From positions 28,599-92,598 of the forward strand of contig CAZQKM010000006.1 in NCBI GenBank assembly GCA_964593925.1: a stretch of DNA of 64,000 nucleotides, read 5' to 3'. This DNA is from Oleidesulfovibrio sp964593925 (GTDB lineage Bacteria > Desulfobacterota > Desulfovibrionia > Desulfovibrionales > Desulfovibrionaceae). Shown one piece after another: positions 7,834 to 16,419 of this stretch (the stretch's first letter is position 1; the number at the start of each line of letters is the position of its first letter). The notes under the pieces are model-generated. The model ran no database searches. It was not told the origin of the DNA and saw nothing but the letters and a program-made list of their open reading frames with translations. A program made the position numbers and the translations under genes.

Positions 7834-8859
7834 ATGCAAACTATTTTTGTCTTTTTTCACAAACTCTGCATTCAATTACGCCGGGAACAACAACACAAGG
7901 TGGCGCTCGCTGTCTTGGCATTGTTAATTGCAGGCGGGCTATGTTTTGCCCTTGCGGAGGGCAAAGACGTTATCAACTCCCTTTGGTGGGCCGTTGTCAC
8001 CATGACTACCGTGGGATATGGTGATATTTCGCCCGTCTCTTTTGTCGGAAAGCTCGTCGGCGTTGTTCTGATGCTCACGGGTATTGGGTTTTTGGGGCTT
8101 TTTACCGCAAGCATTGCCAGCGCATTTGTGGAGAGCAGGATATTGGAGAATAAAGGTATGAAGGCAGTTGAGGTAAAAGACCACTTTGTCATCTGCGGCT
8201 GGAACACCCAAGGGGAAAAGGTTGTTCAGGAAATGCTGGCCGACGCCAAGCTCAAAGGCCGGGCCATAGTCATTCTGGCCAAACTTGAAGAACGCCCCGT
8301 TGTCGAAGAAAACGTCTTTTTTGTACGAGGCACGCTTACCGCGGAAAATATGGCAAAAAGCTGCCTACAACAAGCTCATACCGCCATACTGCTGGCTGAT
8401 GACAGTGTGGAACCAGGATATAGCGATGCCAAAATGGTCATGGATGTGCTGAGCATCAGGGCTGCCTGCCCTGATCTCTACATTTGTACCGAGCTTGCAG
8501 ACTCCGGCTCAGTGGAGCATATCAAGCGCGCCGGTGCCAATGAAGTCATTGAGGCTGGAAGCCTTAGAAGCAATTTGCTGGTGCAGGCGGCGCTAGACCA
8601 TGGCATCACCGAAATGGTCTCTGAGCTTGTCAGCAACACCCATGGCAATGAGCTTTATAAATTTCCCCTTCCCGAGCAGTACATAGGTAAACAGTTCTTT
8701 GAAGTGCTATGTAGCCTGAAGCAGGAGCGCAACGTTATCTGCCTGGGAATCCAAAAAGCCCCGGCCTACAAAGTTATTACCAATCCACAGAGCACGCTTG
8801 TACTTGAGAAAGATGACTGTCTGTTGGTAATTGCCGAAGACAGAACCCACCTGACCTAA
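7834..8859 (+). CDS. Potassium channel with RCK/TrkA-N and TrkA-C domains
   Basis: A single-pore two-helix K+ channel. The first membrane helix is at about residues 20-40, followed by the selectivity filter TTVGYGDIS near residue 60 and the second helix (VLMLTGIGFLGLFTASI). A cytoplasmic RCK nucleotide-binding domain begins VICGWNTQGEKVVQEM, and a TrkA-C-like domain ends at ECDCLLVIAED-type sequence (LEKDDCLLVIAED). ATG 7834 was chosen; a TTG at 7798 would add twelve residues and neither has a clear Shine-Dalgarno. It lies 30 bases before the YbjN-like gene, suggesting an operon with the PspA module. Confidence 0.85.
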   Translation: MQTIFVFFHKLCIQLRREQQHKVALAVLALLIAGGLCFALAEGKDVINSLWWAVVTMTTVGYGDISPVSFVGKLVGVVLMLTGIGFLGLFTASIASAFVESRILENKGMKAVEVKDHFVICGWNTQGEKVVQEMLADAKLKGRAIVILAKLEERPVVEENVFFVRGTLTAENMAKSCLQQAHTAILLADDSVEPGYSDAKMVMDVLSIRAACPDLYICTELADSGSVEHIKRAGANEVIEAGSLRSNLLVQAALDHGITEMVSELVSNTHGNELYKFPLPEQYIGKQFFEVLCSLKQERNVICLGIQKAPAYKVITNPQSTLVLEKDDCLLVIAEDRTHLT

Positions 8860-8889
8860 GTCAAAGGCCAATATGCCGAGGAGAGTGAT

Positions 8890-9288
8890 ATGTCTGAAAA
8901 ATTCCAACGTGTAAAACAGTACTTGTATGATATGGAACTGCCCATCGTCGCTGAAAACGCAGCAAAAGAACTTGTGATAGTTGAGGACGAAGAGCGAGGC
9001 ATCAGTAACTTGGTCATTGATTGCGAAGCTCCCATCCTTGTCCTTGAACAAGTCATCCTGAAACTGTCCGAACAATGCGACGCACAAGTATACAAACGCC
9101 TGCTGCAAATGAACCGTTCCCTCGTGCACGGTGCGTTTGTGCTGGACGAAACAGGAACCACCGTCCTTTTCAGAGACACTCTGCAGCTGGAAAACCTGGA
9201 CCGCAACGAACTGGAAGGTTCCATCCAGGCCTTGGGCCTTGCCTTGGCCGAATACGGCTCGGAGCTGTTGAGCCTTGCCCGGCAATAG
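8890..9288 (+). CDS. YbjN / type III chaperone-like small protein
   Basis: A 132-residue soluble acidic protein with the alternating fold expected of the YbjN/Tir-chaperone-like superfamily: an N-terminal helix (FQRVKQYLYDM), strands around ELVIVEDEERGISNLVIDCEAPILVLEQ, the segment RLLQMNRSLVHGAFVLDETGTTVLFRDTL, and a final helix of the type LEGSIQALGLALAEYG. Proteins of this fold often sit beside PspA and DUF4178 genes, as here, with PspA 20 bases downstream. They are thought to act as chaperone-like adaptors. The family assignment is by pattern only. Confidence 0.6.
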   Translation: MSEKFQRVKQYLYDMELPIVAENAAKELVIVEDEERGISNLVIDCEAPILVLEQVILKLSEQCDAQVYKRLLQMNRSLVHGAFVLDETGTTVLFRDTLQLENLDRNELEGSIQALGLALAEYGSELLSLARQ

Positions 9289-9308
9289 TAGTATACAGGA
9301 GTATAAAT

Positions 9309-10016
9309 ATGTCCGTTTTTCAACGATTGTTTAAATTTGCTCAATCAGAATCTCATGCCATTATCGATAAGATGGAAGACCCTATCAAAATGACGGAGCA
9401 AGGTATCCGGGATTTGAAAAAAGATCTGCAAGCATCCATGACCAGCCTTGCCGAGGTCAAAGGCATGGCTATTACTACCCGTAAAAAAGCAAAGGCCGCA
9501 ACACACCGCGCCAAAGACTACGAACAAAAAGCCATGCTGTTGCTCCAAAAAATGCAAAACAACGAAATGGCTCCTGATGAAGCAGAACGTTTGGCCAGCC
9601 TGGCTCTTTCTGAAAAAGAAAAACAGACTGTAGAAGCCCAGCGTCTTGATACAGAGGCCATACAGCATGAAAAAATGGCTTCACAGCTTCAAGAAGCAGT
9701 CAACAAAATCAAGGCTTCCATCACATCCTATGAAAACGACCTGTTGACCCTCAAAGCCCGCGCCAAGACGGCCGCCGCTTCCAAAAAAATCAACGAACAG
9801 GTGGCAAAAGTAGACTCCAGCGGCACCATTGCCCTGCTGGAAAAAATGAAAGCCAAAGTGGAAGCTGATGAAGCGCTGGCCGTGGCATATGGTGATATTG
9901 CTGCTGAGGATACCTCTGTGGACTCACAGCTGGCCGGTGCTCTAGGGGCTCAACCCGCTGCAGTCAACAGCCAACTGGAAGCCCTGAAAACCAAAATGGG
10001 AATTGCCACCCCCTAA
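9309..10016 (+). CDS. pspA: PspA/IM30 (ESCRT-III-like) membrane-protection protein
   Basis: Peripheral inner-membrane protein that polymerises on damaged membrane. The 235-residue sequence starts MSVFQRLFKFAQSESHAIIDKMEDP, the usual amphipathic N-terminal helix and MEDP motif. It continues as an almost uninterrupted charged coiled coil to about residue 190 (AKDYEQKAMLLLQKMQ and similar). An AGGAG precedes ATG 9309. It is followed by a strong terminator. The context of YbjN-like, DUF4178, DUF350 and spermidine-synthase-like genes matches the YjfJ-type PspA branch rather than the pspABC phage-shock operon. Confidence 0.85.
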   Translation: MSVFQRLFKFAQSESHAIIDKMEDPIKMTEQGIRDLKKDLQASMTSLAEVKGMAITTRKKAKAATHRAKDYEQKAMLLLQKMQNNEMAPDEAERLASLALSEKEKQTVEAQRLDTEAIQHEKMASQLQEAVNKIKASITSYENDLLTLKARAKTAAASKKINEQVAKVDSSGTIALLEKMKAKVEADEALAVAYGDIAAEDTSVDSQLAGALGAQPAAVNSQLEALKTKMGIATP

Positions 10017-10041
10017 CTATTGCCACGCAATATACACCAAA

Positions 10042-10073
10042 CGCCGCCCGTAGCATTGCGGGCGGCGTCTTTT
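10042..10073 (+). terminator. Intrinsic terminator after pspA
   Basis: A perfect 9-bp GC-rich stem (10042-10050 with 10059-10067) with an 8-base loop is followed by TCTTTTC. It lies 25 bases after the pspA stop and 18 bases before the next ATG, so it may only partly end transcription before the DUF4178 gene. Confidence 0.7.
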
Positions 10074-10090
10074 CATAACGGAGCTTGTCC

Positions 10091-10645
10091 ATGGGTATTT
10101 TTGACTTCTTCAAAAGTAAAAAGGTAGATGAACCCCACGACACGATCACTAATTTATCGCTTGAAAATCTTCGTGTTGGTTTCTTTGTGGACTACGACAT
10201 GGACACTTGGCAGGTGCAGGCAGCCCACCGGTATGACTGGGGTGGAGAGACCTCTCTAGAATGGCAACTGACTTCCAGCCAAGGGACGTTGTACCTTGGG
10301 ATGGAAACCGACGACGAAACCGAATGGAGTCTATTTAAATCCATAGACTTTGCAGCGCTGGATGACACAGTGCGCCAAGCTCTGATGGCAGAAGGGGACC
10401 CTCCTGAGACAATCACTTACCAAAAAACAGTGTACACCCTGCAAGAATCTTCGGGCGGACACTTTTATGAAAATGGCATCCACTCCGATACCGCAAAACC
10501 GCAGGAGCTTATTTCCTGGGATTTTGAAAACGCTGACGGCACGCGCTATCTGAGCATTGAACAGTGGGGAGAAACAGAGTTCGAGGCCTGTGTAGGCTGG
10601 CCTGTGCAAGAGTTTCAATTCAGTAATATTCTGCCAAGCCCCTAA
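10091..10645 (+). CDS. DUF4178 domain protein
   Basis: A 184-residue soluble protein from ATG 10091, with GGAG seven bases upstream; the reading frame has an extra TTG start at 10085. After a short amphipathic N-terminus (MGIFDFFKSKK) come features of DUF4178: a strand-rich domain with LENLRVGFFVDYDMDTWQV, a tryptophan-bearing segment EWQLTSSQGTLYLGMETDD, and a second half repeating the pattern (LISWDFENADGTRYLSIEQWG). The function is unknown. DUF4178 genes recur beside PspA, DUF350 and membrane spermidine-synthase genes, and all are present here. Confidence 0.65.
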   Translation: MGIFDFFKSKKVDEPHDTITNLSLENLRVGFFVDYDMDTWQVQAAHRYDWGGETSLEWQLTSSQGTLYLGMETDDETEWSLFKSIDFAALDDTVRQALMAEGDPPETITYQKTVYTLQESSGGHFYENGIHSDTAKPQELISWDFENADGTRYLSIEQWGETEFEACVGWPVQEFQFSNILPSP

Positions 10646-10683
10646 AGCTGGCCCGCACAGCACGCCACGAAAGTACACCTTGC

Positions 10684-10710
10684 GCCTTGCATGCCATGCG
10701 TATGCAAGGC
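10684..10710. terminator. Hairpin between convergent genes
   Basis: A perfect 9-bp inverted repeat (10684-10692 with 10702-10710) lies in the 86-base gap between the DUF4178 gene and the convergent spermidine-synthase-like gene. No long T-run follows on either strand, so termination in both directions is plausible but not certain. Confidence 0.5.
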
Positions 10711-10731
10711 ATCTGTTTGCTTCAGAGCATA

Positions 10732-12285
10732 TTAGTACATGGCCCAATGCCCCTGTGCATAATACCTCGCCAATACGGGGTGCCGACGGGTATTCACCCT
10801 GATGGTCCCGACTTGGGGATGGTCAAATAGGCCCTTGCCAAAGCGCACCATGGCCCCGACTGCATCCGCATTCAAAAAGCGTGTCTTGAGTCCCTCAAAA
10901 TCCAATGACTCCATACGCTTTTTCATTACTTCAGATGTCACCTCATGCCCCTTCATCCCCAGTACCCATCCCCATTCCCCCATGGTAGGCACTTGATTAT
11001 GATACGGCAGTGTGCTCAGACCAGCAGCCCGCATGGTTTTTTCAATGCATAAAAAGGCCAACGGTGAAAAATACGGACTTGTAGCCTGCGTCACCACCGC
11101 ACCCCCGGCTCGCAAGCGCTTAGCTACTAGCGCATAAAAGTCTACGCTGTACAGATGCATCAAGTCCACAGAGTCTGGATCAGGCAAATCAATGATGACC
11201 ACGGAATAAAAGTCATTGTTCTCCCGTAAAAATGTACCGGCATCACCGTGTACCAACTTGAGCCTACTGTCCAGCAAAGAGCCTTTGTTGAGCTCTAGCA
11301 GGACAGGATGTGTGCGGGCAAGATCCGTCATGGCGGGGTCCAGGTCCACCATGGTGACCCTATCCACACCGGGATGGCGCAACACTTCACGCAAGGCCAA
11401 GCCATCTCCCCCCCCAAGAATCAACACATTGGCATGGTCCGCCGCCATACGCATGGCAGGGTGTACAAGTGGTTCATGGTACTTTTCCTCATCAAAACTA
11501 GAAAACTGAGCCTGCCCATTGATAAACAGCCAGTGGTGCTCTCTCCACTGCGTCATGACCAACTTCTGATAACGCGTCTGCTGTGAAAAAATAATCTTGT
11601 CCTGATACTGGCTTTGTTCACCAAACAGTATTACGGGCTCAGCAAAAAAAGTAATGAAAGCCAGTGCCCCCGCACAACACACTCCCCCTGCATATGCCGC
11701 CTTTTTACAGATCAACAGGCTCTTGAACGTACACAAGAAGACCAGGGCAACCAAAAAATTCACCGCACCCAACGCAATGGGGGTATAGGTCAACCCCAAG
11801 TACGGTAAAGCCACAAAGGCAAACAGCAGCCCCCCCAGCAAAGCACCGTAGTAATCCTTTTCCATCACAGTGGCGATGTTGGCGTGCAGTTCTTCATAAT
11901 CTTGATTGATACGCGTGACTAACGGAATCTCAAATCCGATGAGCAGCCCTATGCACAGGGCAAGCGGATAAATGACAATACCTATGTGGCTAACATAGGC
12001 CGCAAGTCCATAAGCAAGGGTAGAGGAAAGCGCGCAAAGCAGTGAGAGGGAAAACTCAACCAGTACAAAAAGATCTATAAGGCTATGCCTGAAAAATTTG
12101 CTGACACGGCTTCCCACCCCCATGGCAAAAAGCATGAGTGACATAACAAGCGCCCACTGAAAAATAGCGTCGCCCAAGAGATAGGTAGCCAGCGTCGAAA
12201 GCACATATTCTGCCACGATACCGGCAAGGCCGGTGGCAAAAATAGAGGCTTTGAGCGCCAAGCTGAAAGAGGAGCGGTCAGACAC
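10732..12285 (-). CDS. Membrane-bound spermidine-synthase-like aminopropyltransferase
   Basis: Two-part protein of about 517 residues. The N-terminal half holds around seven hydrophobic helices (for example IFATGLAGIVAEYVLSTLATYLLG and LALCIGLLIGFEIPLV). The C-terminal half is a SpeE-fold Rossmann domain with QFSSFDEEKYHEPLVHPAM, the SAM-type loop VLILGGGDGLALREVLRHP, MVDLDP, and the acidic catalytic region VIIDLPDPDS. The preferred start is GTG at 12285, overlapping the DUF350 stop by eight bases; a longer frame reaches 12411. The membrane helices and DUF350 partner suggest modification of a polyamine or other acceptor at the membrane. The true substrate is unknown. Confidence 0.8.
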   Translation of the reverse strand: MSDRSSFSLALKASIFATGLAGIVAEYVLSTLATYLLGDAIFQWALVMSLMLFAMGVGSRVSKFFRHSLIDLFVLVEFSLSLLCALSSTLAYGLAAYVSHIGIVIYPLALCIGLLIGFEIPLVTRINQDYEELHANIATVMEKDYYGALLGGLLFAFVALPYLGLTYTPIALGAVNFLVALVFLCTFKSLLICKKAAYAGGVCCAGALAFITFFAEPVILFGEQSQYQDKIIFSQQTRYQKLVMTQWREHHWLFINGQAQFSSFDEEKYHEPLVHPAMRMAADHANVLILGGGDGLALREVLRHPGVDRVTMVDLDPAMTDLARTHPVLLELNKGSLLDSRLKLVHGDAGTFLRENNDFYSVVIIDLPDPDSVDLMHLYSVDFYALVAKRLRAGGAVVTQATSPYFSPLAFLCIEKTMRAAGLSTLPYHNQVPTMGEWGWVLGMKGHEVTSEVMKKRMESLDFEGLKTRFLNADAVGAMVRFGKGLFDHPQVGTIRVNTRRHPVLARYYAQGHWAMY

Positions 12286-13117
12286 ACCAGTAAATGACAA
12301 AAGCCGCTGCGATATAGCAGAATCCCTCAATAAATGCCGCTCCCAAGTTGGGCTTGTCCTGGTTAACAATTTCGTCTGTAAGCGACACCCCAGGCAACAG
12401 CCAGTCGGCAAGTATACGCACTGCCGGGATCATGAATAAGCCAAGAGCTGCATACGCCAAGTACGAGGGCAGACTCTCGCCCCAAGATACAAAGTCCTGT
12501 TCTGCGGCAAGGCCAATGACCGCGCCCATACCAATAATGGCACCCGCAGCACTCACCCCAGCAGGAACATTGTCTTTTTCAATTTCGTCATGAATATCGT
12601 AGGGCGTAATCAGGTTATACATCCGCACAGCGGCCACAAGCATACACTGCCCCAGTGCCCAAAATGCAAGCATGGTCAAATAGGTACCCTGCCCCTGCAT
12701 GGAGCCGTACAAGATAAAACCAGACCCCAAACATGTTCCGGCCACAACCGCACCGGTACCTAAATTATGGTCACGCACCAACTCATCACTGACTCTGAAT
12801 TTCGGCAACATAACCCTGTCACACAGGAACCACGAAATATTCAACAAGGCCACGCCGGACAAGCCATATACAAACAAGTCCCGCAGATCACTTGTAATAC
12901 CATTGCTAGGACCGGCAAGAGCACCACCAATGGCCAGCACCAACCCCGCGTAATACCCCGTCATGGTCAATGCCAAGGCAGGATTGTCCTTATGCGTCAG
13001 CTCCTTGTTCAGGTCATACTCTGTATGCAGCAGATCATTGACTTTTTTACCAATAAAAAAAATGCAGAAGTAACCAGCCATGAGTACTACACCAGTAATC
13101 AGCGTATCTATTGTCAT
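12278..13117 (-). CDS. DUF350 (YjfL-like) multi-spanning membrane protein
   Basis: A 279-residue integral membrane protein made of two similar halves. Each has about four hydrophobic helices and a charged loop with the same pattern (YDLNKELTHKDNPALALTMTGYYAGL in the first half and YDIHDEIEKDNVPAGVSAAGAIIGMG in the second). That duplication is the DUF350/UPF0719 signature. The gene lies between the unrecognised membrane protein (two-base gap upstream) and the aminopropyltransferase (overlap downstream), so the three are translated together. The E. coli relative YjfL lies in a cluster with the PspA homologue YjfJ. The biochemical role is unknown. Confidence 0.8.
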   Translation of the reverse strand: MTIDTLITGVVLMAGYFCIFFIGKKVNDLLHTEYDLNKELTHKDNPALALTMTGYYAGLVLAIGGALAGPSNGITSDLRDLFVYGLSGVALLNISWFLCDRVMLPKFRVSDELVRDHNLGTGAVVAGTCLGSGFILYGSMQGQGTYLTMLAFWALGQCMLVAAVRMYNLITPYDIHDEIEKDNVPAGVSAAGAIIGMGAVIGLAAEQDFVSWGESLPSYLAYAALGLFMIPAVRILADWLLPGVSLTDEIVNQDKPNLGAAFIEGFCYIAAAFVIYWCV

Positions 13118-13119
13118 GC

Positions 13120-13872
13120 CTATTTTCCCTTTCCGCCGCTACGGGATCTTACGGCAACGCTGTTCCTACCGATACGGCTCTGAACTTTATTTGAAAAATT
13201 TGCACGTTGCTCAAGCTTTTTTGCATTATGCCGCTCATAAAAAGAAGGTTTGCTTGCTTTGGTCTGCGAACCCTTGATGCCATATTGATCACGCGGCCCC
13301 CAATACGGCTGCCCCTGGCTACGACGGCCATGATAAGTATCATAGTCAGTTCGGCTGATGTTACCTGATCCCAGCAGATCGGAAAAAATGCGGTATCCGC
13401 CATACCACATCCAAAATGAGCCCCCCCCCGAACCGCTCTGCCAGCTACCATATTGCGGGTTTCCCACATACTCATAACCCGGCGGACCAGCTTCACTCGT
13501 TTCTGTACTATCTTTTTTGGCAAATACTGTCATACCCAAAAAAGGCAGCATGCTGTTGAAGTCATCTTTTGACGTCTCCTGCCATTCCTCGCGCTGTATT
13601 TGTACCTCGCTATCTTTTCCCTCAGGTAATACCACTGCATATTTCAAAAAATAACTCTTGAAAAAATTACCCTCTTCCTTGGCATCATCAAGGAGCACCG
13701 AGTATGTCGGGACACTCTTGTACTTTAGGCGCACACTGTCTAATGGCAACGTATCAGACGAAGACCACAGGCTTGGCAGAATCAACAATAGAAAGAACCC
13801 AAAAGCGGCATAAAAAAAATACGGGGATATCGAATTATTTTTCTTATTTGGAGATAGTCGTTGAGTACTCAT
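13120..13872 (-). CDS. Unrecognised single-pass membrane protein of the DUF350 cluster
   Basis: A 250-residue protein not recognised with confidence. A short Asn/Lys-rich N-terminus is followed by one membrane helix (about residues 17-36, YFFYAAFGFFLLLILPSLW). Next comes an extracytoplasmic-looking domain of about 100 residues, then a Gly/Ser/Tyr/Trp-rich segment (GNPQYGSWQSGSGGGSFWMW, YGGYRIFSDLLG), and a basic tail rich in Lys, Arg and Ser. It is first in the three-gene minus-strand unit. Position and the glycine-rich segment recall the YjfM/DUF1190 or DUF4247 partners found in comparable clusters, but this is analogy only. Confidence 0.6.
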   Translation of the reverse strand: MSTQRLSPNKKNNSISPYFFYAAFGFFLLLILPSLWSSSDTLPLDSVRLKYKSVPTYSVLLDDAKEEGNFFKSYFLKYAVVLPEGKDSEVQIQREEWQETSKDDFNSMLPFLGMTVFAKKDSTETSEAGPPGYEYVGNPQYGSWQSGSGGGSFWMWYGGYRIFSDLLGSGNISRTDYDTYHGRRSQGQPYWGPRDQYGIKGSQTKASKPSFYERHNAKKLEQRANFSNKVQSRIGRNSVAVRSRSGGKGK

Positions 13873-14062
13873 TGTTCACCAACTATCGGACAAAAAATGG
13901 CTTGTCAATGAAGTGCAGGTATATACGCTATACCATGATTTTGCATTCCTGTGCCCCTAGACTTGCCATACCAAGTGTATCGCAAAGCAGCATTCCAAAG
14001 GCATACCGTAAAAATGCCCGTAATTTAACGGTGTTCAACGATTTCTCAGCTTGACTTTACCC

Positions 14063-14812
14063 TTAAGGCTGCCTGTAAAAGGCCTTGTCCATAGCAATAA
14101 TCTGAGGCAGTCCGCCCAGTCTTCCAGGGAACCTTTGGCGATTGTAAAAGCCAATCTGGCTTGCGATTATCATAATAGGCTTTTGCGGCGGCCCCGTAAG
14201 CATGCGGGCAGCCATGCTCATATGGTTCGTTCGATGAAAACAGAGTCCAGCCGATGCTCACGTCCGTCCATGGTGGTACGGACGCCGTTCTCCAGCAAAG
14301 CACTGATGAAAGAAAAACGGCTACACTGGCTGCCACTGTTGGAGTTGAAGGCATCGGGTTTGCCGTATTTTGCCAAAGACTACCCAGAGGACTGAGACGT
14401 AAAAGCCCGCGTCCATGGCGTTGGAAGTACGTTAGGAAAACATAACACGTTTTGGGTGTAGCCGATCATGAGAGTTCAGAGACACAAAAAACCTTTACGC
14501 ATGGGAATTACGTTGTGCCCGTGCATCAGGAGTGGTTCAATGCCCCGTAGAAAATACAAAGAGTCTTTGTACACCGGCTGAAAGATGCTGGTCCACGGTT
14601 TCTGATACACGGATTCCAGGTCCAACAGCCGCACGTGCACCAAACACGTTTTTTACCTACGCCATGTCCCAACAGCACCAAATAGTTGCAGTCCTGCCGC
14701 CCCCCATAAAAGGCCATTCGGTAAAAGCCCGATCAATTGTCTTGCACCAGGAATCCAGCTCCCCTTGGACGTAAAGGGCAGCCGGGACGAAGAACTGCCA
14801 GGCAACGAACAT
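14063..14812 (-). pseudogene. Degenerate IS3-family transposase (OrfB)
   Basis: Joining frames on the minus strand recovers most of an IS3-type integrase-core transposase, broken by several stops and frameshifts. Fragments in order are IDRAFTEWPFMGG; DLESVYQKPWTSIFQPVY with IPMRKGF; RTSNAMDAGFYVS after an in-frame stop; KYGKPDAFNSNSGSQC; RTTMDGREHRLDSVFIERT, the DDE-domain motif with its conserved DNVFIER-like block; and a final GFYNRQR. No clean terminal inverted repeats or OrfA could be identified. The element is clearly dead. The flanking 13873-14062 stretch shows nothing coding. Confidence 0.75.
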
Positions 14813-15300
14813 TTGTAGCCTATACTAGGCCTTGCATGGCCCGCGCAGACCATGCTTTCCTCCCCCCTTGACGCTCCCTGAAACTATATTCGACGCTTAC
14901 CGCAGGGAACCGGCAATTTAGACATCACCCAATCACAAAACATGATAAGGGTCATTGGGGCAGTATCCCACCACAAAGCACCCAAAATCACCCTTTGCAA
15001 CTCCAAGGAGTACACTATATGTAACACGTTGTCATTTTACCTACTTGTAATATAAGATACTTGGCATACTTTTCGTTACGCGCTATATTGTAATTTTTTT
15101 GAAATCCACAGCAAAACAAAAGGGCGTAGCTTAAAAAATCAAGTCATACTGGGCTATATCAAAAAAAGCCTCTGTACTCGCCTCCGAGTTACAGGTACAT
15201 ACCCTTTAACTACACCCCCTGTCTGAAGAATACGGTTCGGCAGCATGCCGTCCTGTTAACGTACCGAATTGTATCACAGGGTAGAACGAAGGAAAGCACC
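14813..15300. other. Non-coding stretch upstream of the flavin dehydrogenase operon
   Basis: No convincing gene is seen in about 490 bases. It contains a partial copy of the palindrome found before the aldehyde dehydrogenase gene (near 14955-14972, sharing CTGCCCCAA on the minus strand). About 100 bases further on, at 15061-15076, is a sequence with the -24 half of a sigma-54 promoter (TTGGCA) but GT instead of the invariant GC at -12. The stretch between 15040 and 15110 is AT-rich and could also hold a sigma-70 promoter. Confidence 0.3.
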
Positions 15301-16419
15301 TTGAAAACAGCTGACATAATTATCATAGGTGGCGGCTTGGTCGGTGCCGCCACAGCACTGGGCCTGGTGCAGGAAAAGGCCGGTAGAGTGCTGCTTCTTG
15401 ATGAGCAGTTCCACACGCAGCGCGCCTCCCGTGCCAACTTTGGCCTTACGTGGTTCATGTCTCAAGAAGCTAGCAGCCTACATTATGTCAAATGGCGACG
15501 CATGGCCGTGGGAATGTGGCCCGAATATGCCGCAGAGTTGCAAGCTGAAGCAGGGCTGGATCTAGAACTGGCCTGGAAAGGCGGTGCAATACACTGCATA
15601 GGTGAAGAGCAGTGGCAGCGCACAGCAAAACGCGTGGAAACTATCCGTCAGTCTTGCGAAAGCATGGGCCTTGACTATCCCGTATCCATGCTCGACAGGC
15701 AGGAGTTTGCAGCATTTATACCCCAGATAGCCTTGGGTGAGCAGGTCTCCGGTGCCATGTACAGCGAAGACCAAGGACACGTGAACCCGCTCAATGTACT
15801 TGCCGCTCTACGTCGTGCCTTTCAAAAACGCGGAGGTATATTTCTGCCTCGGCATGCGGTTTCTGGTCTCACCCCCAGCAAACAGCACGTCCAAGTACGC
15901 ACAAGTCAAGGTATCATTGAGTGCGGCATCCTTGTCATGGCAGCAGGGCTCGGCATACCCCGCTTGATTGAACCACTCGGGATGCGGCCATGTATCCAGC
16001 CCCAGCGTAGCCAAATCCTGATTACAGAGCATTGTGAGCCTGTATTACCTATTCCCACCCGCACTGTACGCCAAACAGGCAACGGTGCCTTCATGATAGG
16101 ACTCTCAGCCGAAAATGTGGGCCATGATACTGCTGTCACCCTCGAGGTATTGCGTGCTCAGGCTCAAGAGGCTGTGGCTCTTTTCCCCGCGCTAGCCCAT
16201 ATCAACTGGGTACGTGCATGGAGCGCCCTCAGTGTGAGCACTCCTGACGGCGGCCCCATATACGACAGGATTCCAGGCCACGACAATATTGTCTTACTTG
16301 CAATGCACAACGCCCTTTCTCTGGCTCCACTCAATACGCGTTTAGTAGCGCCTTGGATTCTGGGCGCCCCCAAGCCCGATCCACTAAGACATTTCACTAA
16401 CGGACGTTTCCATGTTTAA
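15301..16419 (+). CDS. FAD-dependent amino-acid/amine dehydrogenase, HcnC/SoxB-like subunit
   Basis: A 372-residue DAO-family flavoprotein. It has a dinucleotide-binding loop IIIIGGGLVGAATALGL, DEQFHTQRASRANFGLTW (the region around the flavin contact), and a C-terminal FAD loop with WSALSVSTPDGGPIYDRIPG and NIVLLAMHNALSLAP. It starts with TTG 15301, preceded by AGGAAAG. In heterotrimeric enzymes (hydrogen cyanide synthase, opine oxidase, D-hydroxyproline dehydrogenase) this is the subunit that oxidises the C-N bond of the amino substrate. The two companion subunits follow with overlaps, supporting that reading. The substrate cannot be deduced. Confidence 0.78.
   Translation: MKTADIIIIGGGLVGAATALGLVQEKAGRVLLLDEQFHTQRASRANFGLTWFMSQEASSLHYVKWRRMAVGMWPEYAAELQAEAGLDLELAWKGGAIHCIGEEQWQRTAKRVETIRQSCESMGLDYPVSMLDRQEFAAFIPQIALGEQVSGAMYSEDQGHVNPLNVLAALRRAFQKRGGIFLPRHAVSGLTPSKQHVQVRTSQGIIECGILVMAAGLGIPRLIEPLGMRPCIQPQRSQILITEHCEPVLPIPTRTVRQTGNGAFMIGLSAENVGHDTAVTLEVLRAQAQEAVALFPALAHINWVRAWSALSVSTPDGGPIYDRIPGHDNIVLLAMHNALSLAPLNTRLVAPWILGAPKPDPLRHFTNGRFHV

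Noticed and set aside
14532..14774. Plus-strand frames in the 14.0-14.9 kb region as genes.
   Set aside because: They are antisense to the recognisable decayed transposase and show no family features.
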